Below are positions 1 through 7,486 of a stretch of 64,000 nucleotides of DNA, one piece after another. The notes beneath the pieces are model-generated. The model ran no database searches. It had not been told where the DNA came from and saw only the letters and a program-made list of their open reading frames with translations. Position numbers and translations under genes: made by a program. This DNA is from Thermoplasmatales archaeon (GTDB taxonomy: Archaea; Thermoplasmatota; E2; UBA202; JdFR-43), in NCBI GenBank assembly GCA_014361195.1, contig JACIWA010000004.1, forward strand, positions 43,500 to 107,499, given 5' to 3'. Positions within the stretch are counted from its first letter, which is position 1. Each line of letters opens with the position of its first letter.

Positions 1-455
1 AAAATCCATGCGGAAGCCTCAAAAATTGTTCCTAATGGAGCAAGTTCCTTATTCTTCTCTTTTTCTTTAAGCACAACTACAATGTCTCCAAATCTGGCAA
101 TATGCGATTCAGGATTTGCGGTTATGGAAATTATTTTCGCCCCCAATCTGCGAGCAATTTCTGCGGTCATTGCAACAGGAATTGTTTCTCCAGAACCAGA
201 AATCAGAACAACCAGATCCCCTTTTTTCACAGGCACGGTTATAGTTTCTCCTATCACAAAAGTTGGAAATCCAAGATGAACCAGCCTTATCGCAAATGCC
301 TTGCCCACCAGCCCGCTCCTGCCCGCTCCGTAAACAAAAATGTTTTTTGCATCAAAAAAATATTTTATCATCTTTTCTATTTTTTCATCATCAACCTCTT
401 CAACTATTCTCTTTGCCTCATTACTTATATAAGAAATCGCCTCCCTGAACCTCAT
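1..455 (-). CDS. hxlB: 6-phospho-3-hexuloisomerase (SIS domain), 3' end outside window
   Basis: Interconverts hexulose 6-phosphate and fructose 6-phosphate; with a hexulose-phosphate synthase this supplies pentose phosphates in archaea lacking the oxidative pentose pathway (family knowledge). The 151 visible residues begin MRFREAISYI. They show the SIS phosphosugar fold: VYGAGRSGLVGKAFAIRL at residues 41-58, the LISGSGET loop at 84-91, and the P-L-G-T-x-F-E segment at 140-146 whose Glu is expected to be catalytic. The start ATG (455-453) overlaps the TGA of the upstream endonuclease IV-like gene as ATGA, so the two are translationally coupled. The coding sequence runs off the left edge with the frame open. 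The family is usually about 180 residues, so little is missing. Confidence 0.87.
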   Translation of the reverse strand, partial: MRFREAISYISNEAKRIVEEVDDEKIEKMIKYFFDAKNIFVYGAGRSGLVGKAFAIRLVHLGFPTFVIGETITVPVKKGDLVVLISGSGETIPVAMTAEIARRLGAKIISITANPESHIARFGDIVVVLKEKEKNKELAPLGTIFEASAWI

Positions 456-1297
456 CTTAGCATCTCCATTGTTCTTTGTAATAATATTTGAGTATACATT
501 GCATCATGTTCAACTAATGGTGACTCTGAAATAATTGTTACATCATAATCATTCTCAATTATGCATTTCATCAGCTCAACAATTTGCAGGTCTCCTTTCT
601 TTATCGGTGTGTGATATTTTTCCCCTTCCATATCATATTTTACCCCTGTAACATGTAAGAGGTAATGATCAAGTTTCAAATCTTTGAGGGCATCGAAAAT
701 TTTTTGCATGTCTTCCTTGCTTTTTAAGCATCCATTTCCTCTTGCATGAATATGGGCTATATCTATAACAGGCACAACTCCTTTAACTCGCTTGCAGACC
801 TCTACAATTTCGCCTAAACTCCCAAAAACCTCTTTCTTTCCCATGGTTTCTATTCCTATTTCAACCTCTATACCATCCATCTTCGCTTTATCTCTTATCT
901 CTCTTAAATTTTTTACAATTCTCCTCATTGTTTCTTTCTTTGATAGTCCTCCATAAAAACCAAGATGAGTTGTCATTATTCTTGCTCCAAGAAAATGAGA
1001 AAGATAAAGAGATTTCTCTATTTTTTCCTTACTCAAATTTACAATTCTTTCATCTCCTGCAAGGTTTATATAATATGGGGCATGAACATTTATTTCAATA
1101 TCACATTTTTTTGCAACTCTCTTTATTATCTTTGCCTCTTCCTTAGTTAAAAAAGCTCTTGAAAATCTTATCTCAATTGCGGATAAACCAAGACAACGAG
1201 TATAAATTATTCCATCTTTATATGTCCTTTCCTTACAGGAAAGAGGAATGCCCGCGGGTCCAATTCTTATCACAGAATTTATGAAATACTTTTGCAT
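452..1297 (-). CDS. Endonuclease IV-like TIM-barrel protein (AP endonuclease family 2)
   Basis: A 281-residue protein of the endonuclease IV / sugar-phosphate isomerase-epimerase superfamily, probably an abasic-site endonuclease. The start segment RIGPAGIP (11-18) and most metal-site residues are visible: H72 in HAPYYINLAG, H111 in HLGFYGG, E150 in IGIETMGK, D179 and H182 in IDIAHIHARG, H215 in HVTG, H229 and E258 in ISESPL. The Asp-x-His pair of canonical endonuclease IV reads K-Y-H (227-229), so one expected zinc ligand is not at its usual place. The gene is the upstream partner of the coupled hexuloisomerase. A DNA repair role is likely, but a sugar-phosphate isomerase activity cannot be excluded, given the altered ligand and the sugar-phosphate neighbour. 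Confidence 0.8.
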   Translation of the reverse strand: MQKYFINSVIRIGPAGIPLSCKERTYKDGIIYTRCLGLSAIEIRFSRAFLTKEEAKIIKRVAKKCDIEINVHAPYYINLAGDERIVNLSKEKIEKSLYLSHFLGARIMTTHLGFYGGLSKKETMRRIVKNLREIRDKAKMDGIEVEIGIETMGKKEVFGSLGEIVEVCKRVKGVVPVIDIAHIHARGNGCLKSKEDMQKIFDALKDLKLDHYLLHVTGVKYDMEGEKYHTPIKKGDLQIVELMKCIIENDYDVTIISESPLVEHDAMYTQILLQRTMEMLR

Positions 1298-1386
1298 TAA
1301 TAAAAATTTCGATTAATTCAGCTGGAATATCAAGAAATTTATTCGATTTTTTTCAAAAAATTAATTACTTCATAATTTATATTTCT

Positions 1387-2244
1387 GTGGAAGAAAAGAA
1401 GATAAAAATATTGCTAATTATTTCAATTATTTCAATATCTTTTTCTTCCATTCTAACAAAAATGAGTGATTCATTTCCTCTTGTTATTGCATTTTATAGA
1501 ATGGCATTATCCTCTCTTTTAATTCTCCCCTTTCTGTTAGTATATAAAATTAAAATGAATAAAAAAGAGATTTTATTATCTTCTCTTATCGGCATAATTC
1601 TCGCCCTTCATTTTATAACATGGATTACATCTCTTTCTTACACTTCAATTGCAAGTTCAGTAATTCTTGTAACCTCTCACCCTTTCTTTGTGTCGATAGT
1701 TTCATTTCTCCTTTTTAAAGAGAAATTAAGCAAAAGAAGTATATATGGTATAATTCTCTCGTTTTCTGGCATAATAGTTCTTTTTTCATCAGATTATTTT
1801 TCTCTTCCAAAAACATTTAAGGGTGATTTACTAGCTTTTTTAGGGGGAATTTTCGCTGGATTATATATAATTGGAGGAAGAAAAGTGAGACAGAGCGCGA
1901 ATATTTTTGAATACAGCTTCACTGTTTATGGAGTTGCATCATTTTTCCTTCTTTTATTATGCCTTATTTTCAAAATAAATTTGAAAATCTCATCTAAGGA
2001 GTTATCAATTTTCCTACTTATGGCAATCTTTCCAACATTGCTCGGTCATTTTCTTTTCAATTTCTGCATAAAATATGTTAAAGCATCGGTTATTTCAGTT
2101 TCTTTCCTTGGTGAGCCAATTGGTTCATCCTTATTAGCAACGCTTTTCTTCAGAGAAATTCCTAGTTTATGGAGCATAGCGGGAGGAGTAATTACCTTGT
2201 TTGGTATATATCTTGTTGTATCATCGGAAATTAAAAATATTTAA
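1387..2244 (+). CDS. EamA/DMT-family transporter
   Basis: A 285-residue integral membrane protein of the drug/metabolite transporter superfamily. It is made of two EamA repeats totalling about ten hydrophobic helices. The second repeat begins near residue 150 (GDLLAFLGGIFAGLYIIGG) and ends with the typical FLGEPIGSSLLATLFF and GGVITLFGIYLVV segments. The start is GTG at 1387. Substrate cannot be read from sequence; relatives export amino acids, metabolites or drugs. It stands alone between a minus-strand operon to its left and a receiver-domain gene 17 nt to its right, with which it may share a transcript. Confidence 0.87.
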   Translation: MEEKKIKILLIISIISISFSSILTKMSDSFPLVIAFYRMALSSLLILPFLLVYKIKMNKKEILLSSLIGIILALHFITWITSLSYTSIASSVILVTSHPFFVSIVSFLLFKEKLSKRSIYGIILSFSGIIVLFSSDYFSLPKTFKGDLLAFLGGIFAGLYIIGGRKVRQSANIFEYSFTVYGVASFFLLLLCLIFKINLKISSKELSIFLLMAIFPTLLGHFLFNFCIKYVKASVISVSFLGEPIGSSLLATLFFREIPSLWSIAGGVITLFGIYLVVSSEIKNI

Positions 2245-2261
2245 TTCCTTTTCACTATAGC

Positions 2262-2666
2262 ATGGAGAAAAAAATAGTTCTTGCAATAGATGATGAAGAA
2301 ACAATGATTGATCTAATAAAGAGAAATCTTGAAAAGATAAGCATACCAGTAATAGTTTATGGAGCAACAAGTGGCGAAGAGGGGCTGGAAAAATACAAAA
2401 AATTGGCAGAGCAAGGGAAAAAACCCCATCTTGTCTTAATGGATTTAAATCTTACTCAATGGGGAAAGGGAAAGATGGATGGAGTTGAAACCACCAAAAA
2501 AATCCTGGAATTTGACCCAAATGCAAATATCTATGGCTACACCGCCTGGTTCGCCACCGCCTGGGCGAAAAAACTGGAGGAGGCGGGCGCAAAAAAAATT
2601 ATAGAGAGAACAATTCTGCCATCTGATTTCAGAAAATTAATTGAGGATATATTGAAAGAAATTTAA
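2262..2666 (+). CDS. CheY-like response regulator receiver domain, stand-alone
   Basis: A 134-residue single receiver domain. The acidic pair is D10-D11 with E12, the phospho-acceptor is D61 (LVLMD), the switch Thr is T94 (YGYTAW) and the conserved Lys is K111 or K112. The stretch KMDGVETTKKI matches the usual alpha3-beta4 region. A small insertion (NLTQWGKGK, 63-71) follows the phospho-acceptor loop. There is no output domain, so it should act through protein contacts. No histidine kinase is in the window. It is convergent with the GTPase/KaiC/Roadblock operon, whose last stop codon overlaps its own end. This makes it a candidate signal input, by position only. Confidence 0.88.
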   Translation: MEKKIVLAIDDEETMIDLIKRNLEKISIPVIVYGATSGEEGLEKYKKLAEQGKKPHLVLMDLNLTQWGKGKMDGVETTKKILEFDPNANIYGYTAWFATAWAKKLEEAGAKKIIERTILPSDFRKLIEDILKEI

Positions 2667-3388
2667 GCAACTCTTCCCATCCTGAAGGCTCCTGTTATTC
2701 TTATTTCATCTTCTTCCAGACTATAGTCTATCCAGTGGCGCGATATAACTTCTCCACAACCCTGGACCCTTAACTGCATTTTTGCTCCTTCCTCTCTAAG
2801 CTCTATAACTCCATCCATAAGATGTTTCATTGTCTGAACTTCAATTTCATCATGCATTCCTCTTGTCATCGAAAACATTGATGTGAGTCCCATTCTACTG
2901 CATATCCCGCTTAGAACTTGTAAAAATCTGAAAACCGCTTTTGCATCTGAATAAACAATTAAAGTTGATAAGGAATCAAAAACCATTCTTGATAATCCAG
3001 CATTTTCTCTATGAATTTGAACTATAGATGAAGCAATTTTCTCCCTATTAACAGGACTATCAATAAATATTACTCTCTCATCCTTTTCTTTTAATTCAAC
3101 GCTCTGAGAATAAACATCTATATATCTTACCATTCCCTTATTTTCATATTCCCTATAGGAAGGATCTAATTTAACCATTTCATCTCTAATTTCTGAAAAT
3201 GAACAATCTGTTAAAACAAAAATAACACCCTCATTATTCTTCAGACCAGATAAAGCAAATCTCCTGAGAATTATTTCCTTTCCTATAAATGGAGGGGCAT
3301 AAATAAGAACATTTGTTTTTAATGGTATTCCTCCTTTCAAAAGCTCATCAAGTCTGTCTATGCCAGTGCTAGCAAGCATTCTGAGCAT
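2663..3388 (-). CDS. KaiC/FlaH-like RecA-superfamily protein with degenerate P-loop
   Basis: A 241-residue RecA-fold protein, last gene of the six-gene minus-strand operon. The N-terminal TGIDRLDELLKGGIP is the KaiC-family signature. The P-loop position reads APPFIGKE (31-38): the Lys is kept, but the first Gly and the Thr/Ser after Lys are missing, so ATP turnover is doubtful. A Walker B-like MVFDSLSTLIVY and the RMGLTSMFSM strand follow. FlaH/ArlH is the KaiC-like partner of the FlaI-type ATPase in archaella, which makes a link to the FlaI homologue of this operon plausible (inference). It overlaps the upstream GTPase gene by 20 nt, indicating coupled translation. Confidence 0.75.
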   Translation of the reverse strand: MLRMLASTGIDRLDELLKGGIPLKTNVLIYAPPFIGKEIILRRFALSGLKNNEGVIFVLTDCSFSEIRDEMVKLDPSYREYENKGMVRYIDVYSQSVELKEKDERVIFIDSPVNREKIASSIVQIHRENAGLSRMVFDSLSTLIVYSDAKAVFRFLQVLSGICSRMGLTSMFSMTRGMHDEIEVQTMKHLMDGVIELREEGAKMQLRVQGCGEVISRHWIDYSLEEDEIRITGAFRMGRVA

Positions 3389-4526
3389 CCTCCAAAATTT
3401 CTAGCATTTTATCAATTACTTCATAAACATTCTTTCCATCTTTTGCGGAAATTTCTATAATAGGAATATCCTCACTTAATTCCATCCTATTCCTTATTTC
3501 TTCCTTACTCATTGCTCCTTGTATATCTTGCTTATTTGCTAAAATAATGAATGGAATATTAATTTTTGATATAATCTCCTTAGCATAAAAAATATCCTCC
3601 TCTTTTGTAGAGTCAACAACAATAAATATGATGTTTGATGAGCCAATCATTTTATCTGCTATGGGCGAGAATCTTTCGAGACCAGGTAATCCAAAAATAT
3701 CAATTCTGTAGCCCTTATAATCCACAGAGCCATACTCAATTCCAACAGTTGCTCCTTTTCTTTCTACAGGTGTAAATTCTTTTGAGACAGATTTTATAAA
3801 AGTTGTTTTTCCAGATTGATGCGGTCCTATAACAGAAACTTTTGGTATATATACTCTTAATCCCTCCGGCTTGAATATTTTGAAATATATTTCTTTATCC
3901 TTGCAGTCATTCCAATCGACTTTTCTTATGCACATTTTTTGTCTTGTAACTATATCCTCAACAAGATTTACTTCTATTATCGCATTAAAAATTCTTTTCA
4001 ATCTGTAAATTATAGATTCTTTGTAAGGCCATGAAATAAAATTATAAAATGAAACAACTTCTTTTTTGCCTAATTCCTTATTCAATTTTTCTATTCCATC
4101 TAAGGTATCTTTTTCCCCACACAAATCCATTATATTTGAAAGGGAATCAAAAATAACAACTCCTCTATCTATTTTTTCTATAATATCTAATAAGACACCT
4201 TCATAGTTTTCTATATCATGTGCTTCATATATTCTATATTTCTCTTCAGAAGGTGCTCCTATTAAAGAAGAGTATGCATCCACAACAATCATTTTGTCGT
4301 AATTTTCTCTACTCCAGTTAAATTCTCTAAAAACTTTTTCAACATTTTTTGGTGAGGACTCTGAAACAACATATACACCATACAACCCTTTTTCAAGATT
4401 GTGATGAAGGACATGAATTCCTATATTGCTTTCCTCCACTACAGGATCAATATAAAATAAAACAGATTTTCCATAAGGTATGCCATTTAGAAATCTATCA
4501 AGTTTTGATATGCCTGTATCAATCAT
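3369..4526 (-). CDS. KaiC-like domain fused to Ras/Arf-like small GTPase
   Basis: A two-domain protein of 385 residues from the ATG at 4526; an in-frame TTG at 4547 would add seven. Residues 1-190 form a RecA/KaiC-like domain opening with TGISKLDRFLNGIPYGKS. It has no recognisable P-loop, but carries a Walker B-like VVIFDSLSNIMDL. Residues about 228-385 are a complete small GTPase: G1 GPHQSGKT (234-241), a G2 Thr at 260, G3 DIFG (276-279, within DIFGLPGLER), G4 NKQD (331-334) and G5 SAKD (360-363). The start overlaps the Roadblock gene by 8 nt. Small GTPases paired with Roadblock proteins (MglA/MglB in bacteria) set polarity and control motility. Here the pair sits in a pilus-type secretion operon. 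Confidence 0.82.
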   Translation of the reverse strand: MIDTGISKLDRFLNGIPYGKSVLFYIDPVVEESNIGIHVLHHNLEKGLYGVYVVSESSPKNVEKVFREFNWSRENYDKMIVVDAYSSLIGAPSEEKYRIYEAHDIENYEGVLLDIIEKIDRGVVIFDSLSNIMDLCGEKDTLDGIEKLNKELGKKEVVSFYNFISWPYKESIIYRLKRIFNAIIEVNLVEDIVTRQKMCIRKVDWNDCKDKEIYFKIFKPEGLRVYIPKVSVIGPHQSGKTTFIKSVSKEFTPVERKGATVGIEYGSVDYKGYRIDIFGLPGLERFSPIADKMIGSSNIIFIVVDSTKEEDIFYAKEIISKINIPFIILANKQDIQGAMSKEEIRNRMELSEDIPIIEISAKDGKNVYEVIDKMLEILEDAQNAC

Positions 4527-4872
4527 TTTTTCCCAGCTCTTTCCCAATCTTCTGCATTAAATCCAAAAATTCTACGTCAGGAGATGTTACAACCGCAATC
4601 AAATAATCTGGCCCTGCGCCTCCTACAACTATCTTCCTGTTCTTTCCCTCAATAACAACAAATTTTGGCACACCTCCTTTTATTTCATCAATTGCTATTT
4701 CTGCGGAGCTTAATATTGTAGCTACCATTGCAGAGAAAACTTCTACATGGAAATTTTCTATATTTGTATATACTGGAAGACCATCTCTGGAAACGATAAA
4801 TACTCCTTCCACTCCTTTCTCCATTTCAAGCTCCCTTAGTATCTCCTTATAGTTTTTTGTCATACTTTTCAT
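4519..4872 (-). CDS. Roadblock/LC7-domain protein (MglB-like)
   Basis: A 117-residue Roadblock/LC7 protein. The pattern KGVEGVFIVSRDGLPVYTN followed by the helix with MVATILSSAEIAIDEI and the strand KFVVIEGKNRKIVV is typical, ending in a DYLIAVVT strand. In bacteria such proteins (MglB) act as activators or regulators of MglA-type GTPases; in archaea Roadblock/GTPase pairs are common but poorly characterised. The next gene encodes a GTPase-containing protein and overlaps this one, so a direct GTPase partnership is the simplest reading. A start at the internal ATG (4863) is equally possible. The gene follows the FlaJ-like gene by 27 nt. Confidence 0.85.
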   Translation of the reverse strand: MKSMTKNYKEILRELEMEKGVEGVFIVSRDGLPVYTNIENFHVEVFSAMVATILSSAEIAIDEIKGGVPKFVVIEGKNRKIVVGGAGPDYLIAVVTSPDVEFLDLMQKIGKELGKND

Positions 4873-4899
4873 ATAACCAGAAAATGGTAATAAAATTTT

Positions 4900-6609
4900 C
4901 TAAATTAATTTGAAGATTAGATAGGTAATGATTATCATTATTGTTGCATGTCTCAAGCCCGCAATAGCTTTTCCCTCAGTTATTGATCCCGCAACAACAC
5001 CACTTCCTATTGCCTGAGCAAGCGCAGTGCATATATAAATAAATTCATATTCTTTCAATGAAATTGATGGGCCCGAGAAGCCCGGTAAGCTTACCGCTTT
5101 TGAAATAAGATTTGATAGGAAAAATTTTGATAATGCTACTATTACCGCAAGAAATACAAAAAATGAAATGTAAATAATCATAAGATAAAGACTCATTTCT
5201 GTCTTTCTTTCATTTTGCAAAATTTTTATTTCCCTCGCATTTGTTGCAGCAGCTTCTATCACATCTGCAGTTTTCCCTCCCGCCTCTGAAGCTTTTATGA
5301 CCATTGTTGTTGTTCTCTGGATGAGAGGTGTTTTTATTCTTTCCCCAAATCTTCTTAGAGCTTCTGTAAAAGGAATACCCCAGGAAATCTGAATTGCCAT
5401 TTTTTTAATTTCTGGTGTGAGATGTCCATAGTCGCCTCTTGCCGCCATTTCCACCGCTCTTGCCTCGGTCATTCCCGCCTTTCTTGATTCAGCAAGATCT
5501 CTTAAAAATTCTGGAAATCTTTCTTCCATTGAATTTATTTTCCTATAGTGGAAATATTCATAAAATCCGAAGGGGCCAATAGAAACAAGTATTGCGTATA
5601 TCGCAAAGTCTATTGAATATTCTCTGGAAAGGGATAGTGCTCCTATTGAACTTATTTTTCCAACTTGAAGTAAAATTGCAATTGCAATAAATATTGCAGC
5701 GAAAACCGCTGATATAGACAAAATCACTATTTTTTTAACTGTTTCTACATCATATTTTTCCTTGAGAACACCGCTTTTTTCAGGTAATATAAACAATATG
5801 TATAAAACTAAGAAAAATAAGAGAAAGATACTCAATCCAATTAATACATATACCCATTTTATTTCTGCTAGAAAAATTCTTGGCTTCGGGAGAACCGCTA
5901 TTATATTGATAGCAATGAAACCGACTATAAGGAAAATTATTCCAAAATACAATATCCTTCTCCTTAAAACAACTTCTTCCTTTACAGTTTTACCACTTTC
6001 ATAAATACCTACTATTGAGTCAATTGGAGAAGGCATTTCTCCTCCTATCATAAGGGACATCATCCAGGAAATCATTGCAAAATTTAAAAGGAAAAGAGGG
6101 TCTGCCATGTTAATGATTATGCGAGGAACATTTCTCGGCAAATGGTAGAGATCTGTCTGGGAGGCAATAACAACAAGAGAGAAAATTATTGAAAATATGA
6201 AGAAAATAAGGTAAGCGGGAGTTCTTTCAACATATGGGATAGAGAGCACTGTATAAAGCATAAGCAACAATACCGCTCCAAGCAATATATTTATTAAAAC
6301 TCTTGAGATATTGATGGCAAAAAAAACAATGAATATATTTAGAATTGTCGCAAAAAGTAAAATTATGAATGAAAACAGGGAGGTGAAATAATATTTCCAT
6401 TCTCTTTCCTTATATTCATCCGGTATAAATGGCAACATATCTTCCTTTATTTTTCTCTGAACATATGAGAAGAATAAAAATAATATTATCGCGGTAGCGA
6501 AAAGTATGTTTGAAAGAGCATAATATTCAAAAAATCTGGCAATTGTTGATGCAAGTATTATGGAAAAGGAAACAATTAAAGCAAAAATTGTTATTTTCCT
6601 CGCGATCAT
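4900..6609 (-). CDS. FlaJ/TadC-like membrane protein with type II secretion F domain (second)
   Basis: A 569-residue polytopic membrane protein. The N-terminal ~320 residues hold about eight hydrophobic helices. A cytoplasmic stretch follows with the T2SSF signature (ERFPEFLRDLAESRKAGMTEARAVEMAARG and GIPFTEALRRFGERIKTPLIQR), then IKASEAGGKTADVIEAAA and more membrane helices at the C-terminus. This is the platform protein of archaeal type IV pilus/archaellum-type machines. The start is one base after the stop of the first FlaJ-like gene, so the two are co-translated. The pair resembles the TadB/TadC arrangement, in which two related platform proteins serve one ATPase. Confidence 0.87.
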   Translation of the reverse strand: MIARKITIFALIVSFSIILASTIARFFEYYALSNILFATAIILFLFFSYVQRKIKEDMLPFIPDEYKEREWKYYFTSLFSFIILLFATILNIFIVFFAINISRVLINILLGAVLLLMLYTVLSIPYVERTPAYLIFFIFSIIFSLVVIASQTDLYHLPRNVPRIIINMADPLFLLNFAMISWMMSLMIGGEMPSPIDSIVGIYESGKTVKEEVVLRRRILYFGIIFLIVGFIAINIIAVLPKPRIFLAEIKWVYVLIGLSIFLLFFLVLYILFILPEKSGVLKEKYDVETVKKIVILSISAVFAAIFIAIAILLQVGKISSIGALSLSREYSIDFAIYAILVSIGPFGFYEYFHYRKINSMEERFPEFLRDLAESRKAGMTEARAVEMAARGDYGHLTPEIKKMAIQISWGIPFTEALRRFGERIKTPLIQRTTTMVIKASEAGGKTADVIEAAATNAREIKILQNERKTEMSLYLMIIYISFFVFLAVIVALSKFFLSNLISKAVSLPGFSGPSISLKEYEFIYICTALAQAIGSGVVAGSITEGKAIAGLRHATIMIIITYLIFKLI

Positions 6610-6610
6610 T

Positions 6611-7486
6611 TTAAACCTCCGGTGTCATGGAACTTATTGCAAGAGCAAATCCTAAATGGGATATAGGAAGCATTACAAAGGCAATTAAGTAAAGGATTAT
6701 TGGGGAGGTAGGTGCGCCCCCGCTAAATGAAATCATAACCGAAAACATTATTATCAGGAAAAGAGGGGCAGCAACCACCACTGTTACATAACTTTCAGCA
6801 AGAATTCCCAAAGTATTTAAAAATTCTTTTTGAATCCTCCTGTTTTCCCTCATATATTCTTCTGCTTTCGCCAGAAAATATCTCTTTAAATCTCCTCCAG
6901 AAGTTATCGTTGTTATTGCTCCCTGCAAAAATTCCTGAAATTTTATTGAAGGTGTTCTATTGGCAGCATTTCTCAATGCGGTTATTATATCTATGTTAAA
7001 CATATAAATATCCCTGTAAATCCAAGCTGCTTCTTTATGTATTTCTCCATATATCGGTTGCTCCGCAAGGTTTCTGAATATTTCCGCAGGGGTGATGCCC
7101 GCTGTGGCCATTGCTGCTATGAAATTCAAGGCATATGGCAATTTTGCATCTATATCCTTTTTTCTTTTATTTGCTCTGTTTTCAGGAATTGTCAAGGTTA
7201 TGAAATATGTGAGTGCTGCAAGAAGAATTGGAAGAGGAATTATTATTGAGAGAAGTTTCTTGGGCAAGTTCAGGACTGGAGAAAGAAACATAATGTAAAT
7301 AAATACAAAAATCAACCCTGCAAGAGAAGAAATCAATGCATTCATCCATGCAAACGCTATATATGCATCCGCTCTTATTTCAAAGAATCCTCTTTCAAGT
7401 GCCCTTTTTATGTATTCGATTTGAGGAGATTTTGATGCCTTTCTTCCAAATATTTTATATGCTAAATTCTGATATTTTGTCAGCAT
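6611..7486 (-). CDS. FlaJ/TadB-like membrane protein with type II secretion F domain (first)
   Basis: A 291-residue platform protein. Two hydrophobic helices near residues 45-105 precede a cytoplasmic T2SSF domain (IDAKLPYALNFIAAMATAGI, then TPSIKFQEFLQGAITTITSGG). Two further helices lie at 230-290. It is about half the length of the downstream paralogue, so the operon codes for a short and a long platform subunit. Its ATG lies 32 nt inside the end of the ATPase gene, indicating coupling. Expected role: inner-membrane anchor for assembly of a type IV pilus-like filament or for protein export. No prepilin gene is visible in the window. Confidence 0.87.
   Translation of the reverse strand: MLTKYQNLAYKIFGRKASKSPQIEYIKRALERGFFEIRADAYIAFAWMNALISSLAGLIFVFIYIMFLSPVLNLPKKLLSIIIPLPILLAALTYFITLTIPENRANKRKKDIDAKLPYALNFIAAMATAGITPAEIFRNLAEQPIYGEIHKEAAWIYRDIYMFNIDIITALRNAANRTPSIKFQEFLQGAITTITSGGDLKRYFLAKAEEYMRENRRIQKEFLNTLGILAESYVTVVVAAPLFLIIMFSVMISFSGGAPTSPIILYLIAFVMLPISHLGFALAISSMTPEV

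Noticed and set aside
4349..4606. 85-codon plus-strand frame opposite the GTPase and Roadblock genes
   Set aside because: Shadow of two well-supported genes on the other strand.
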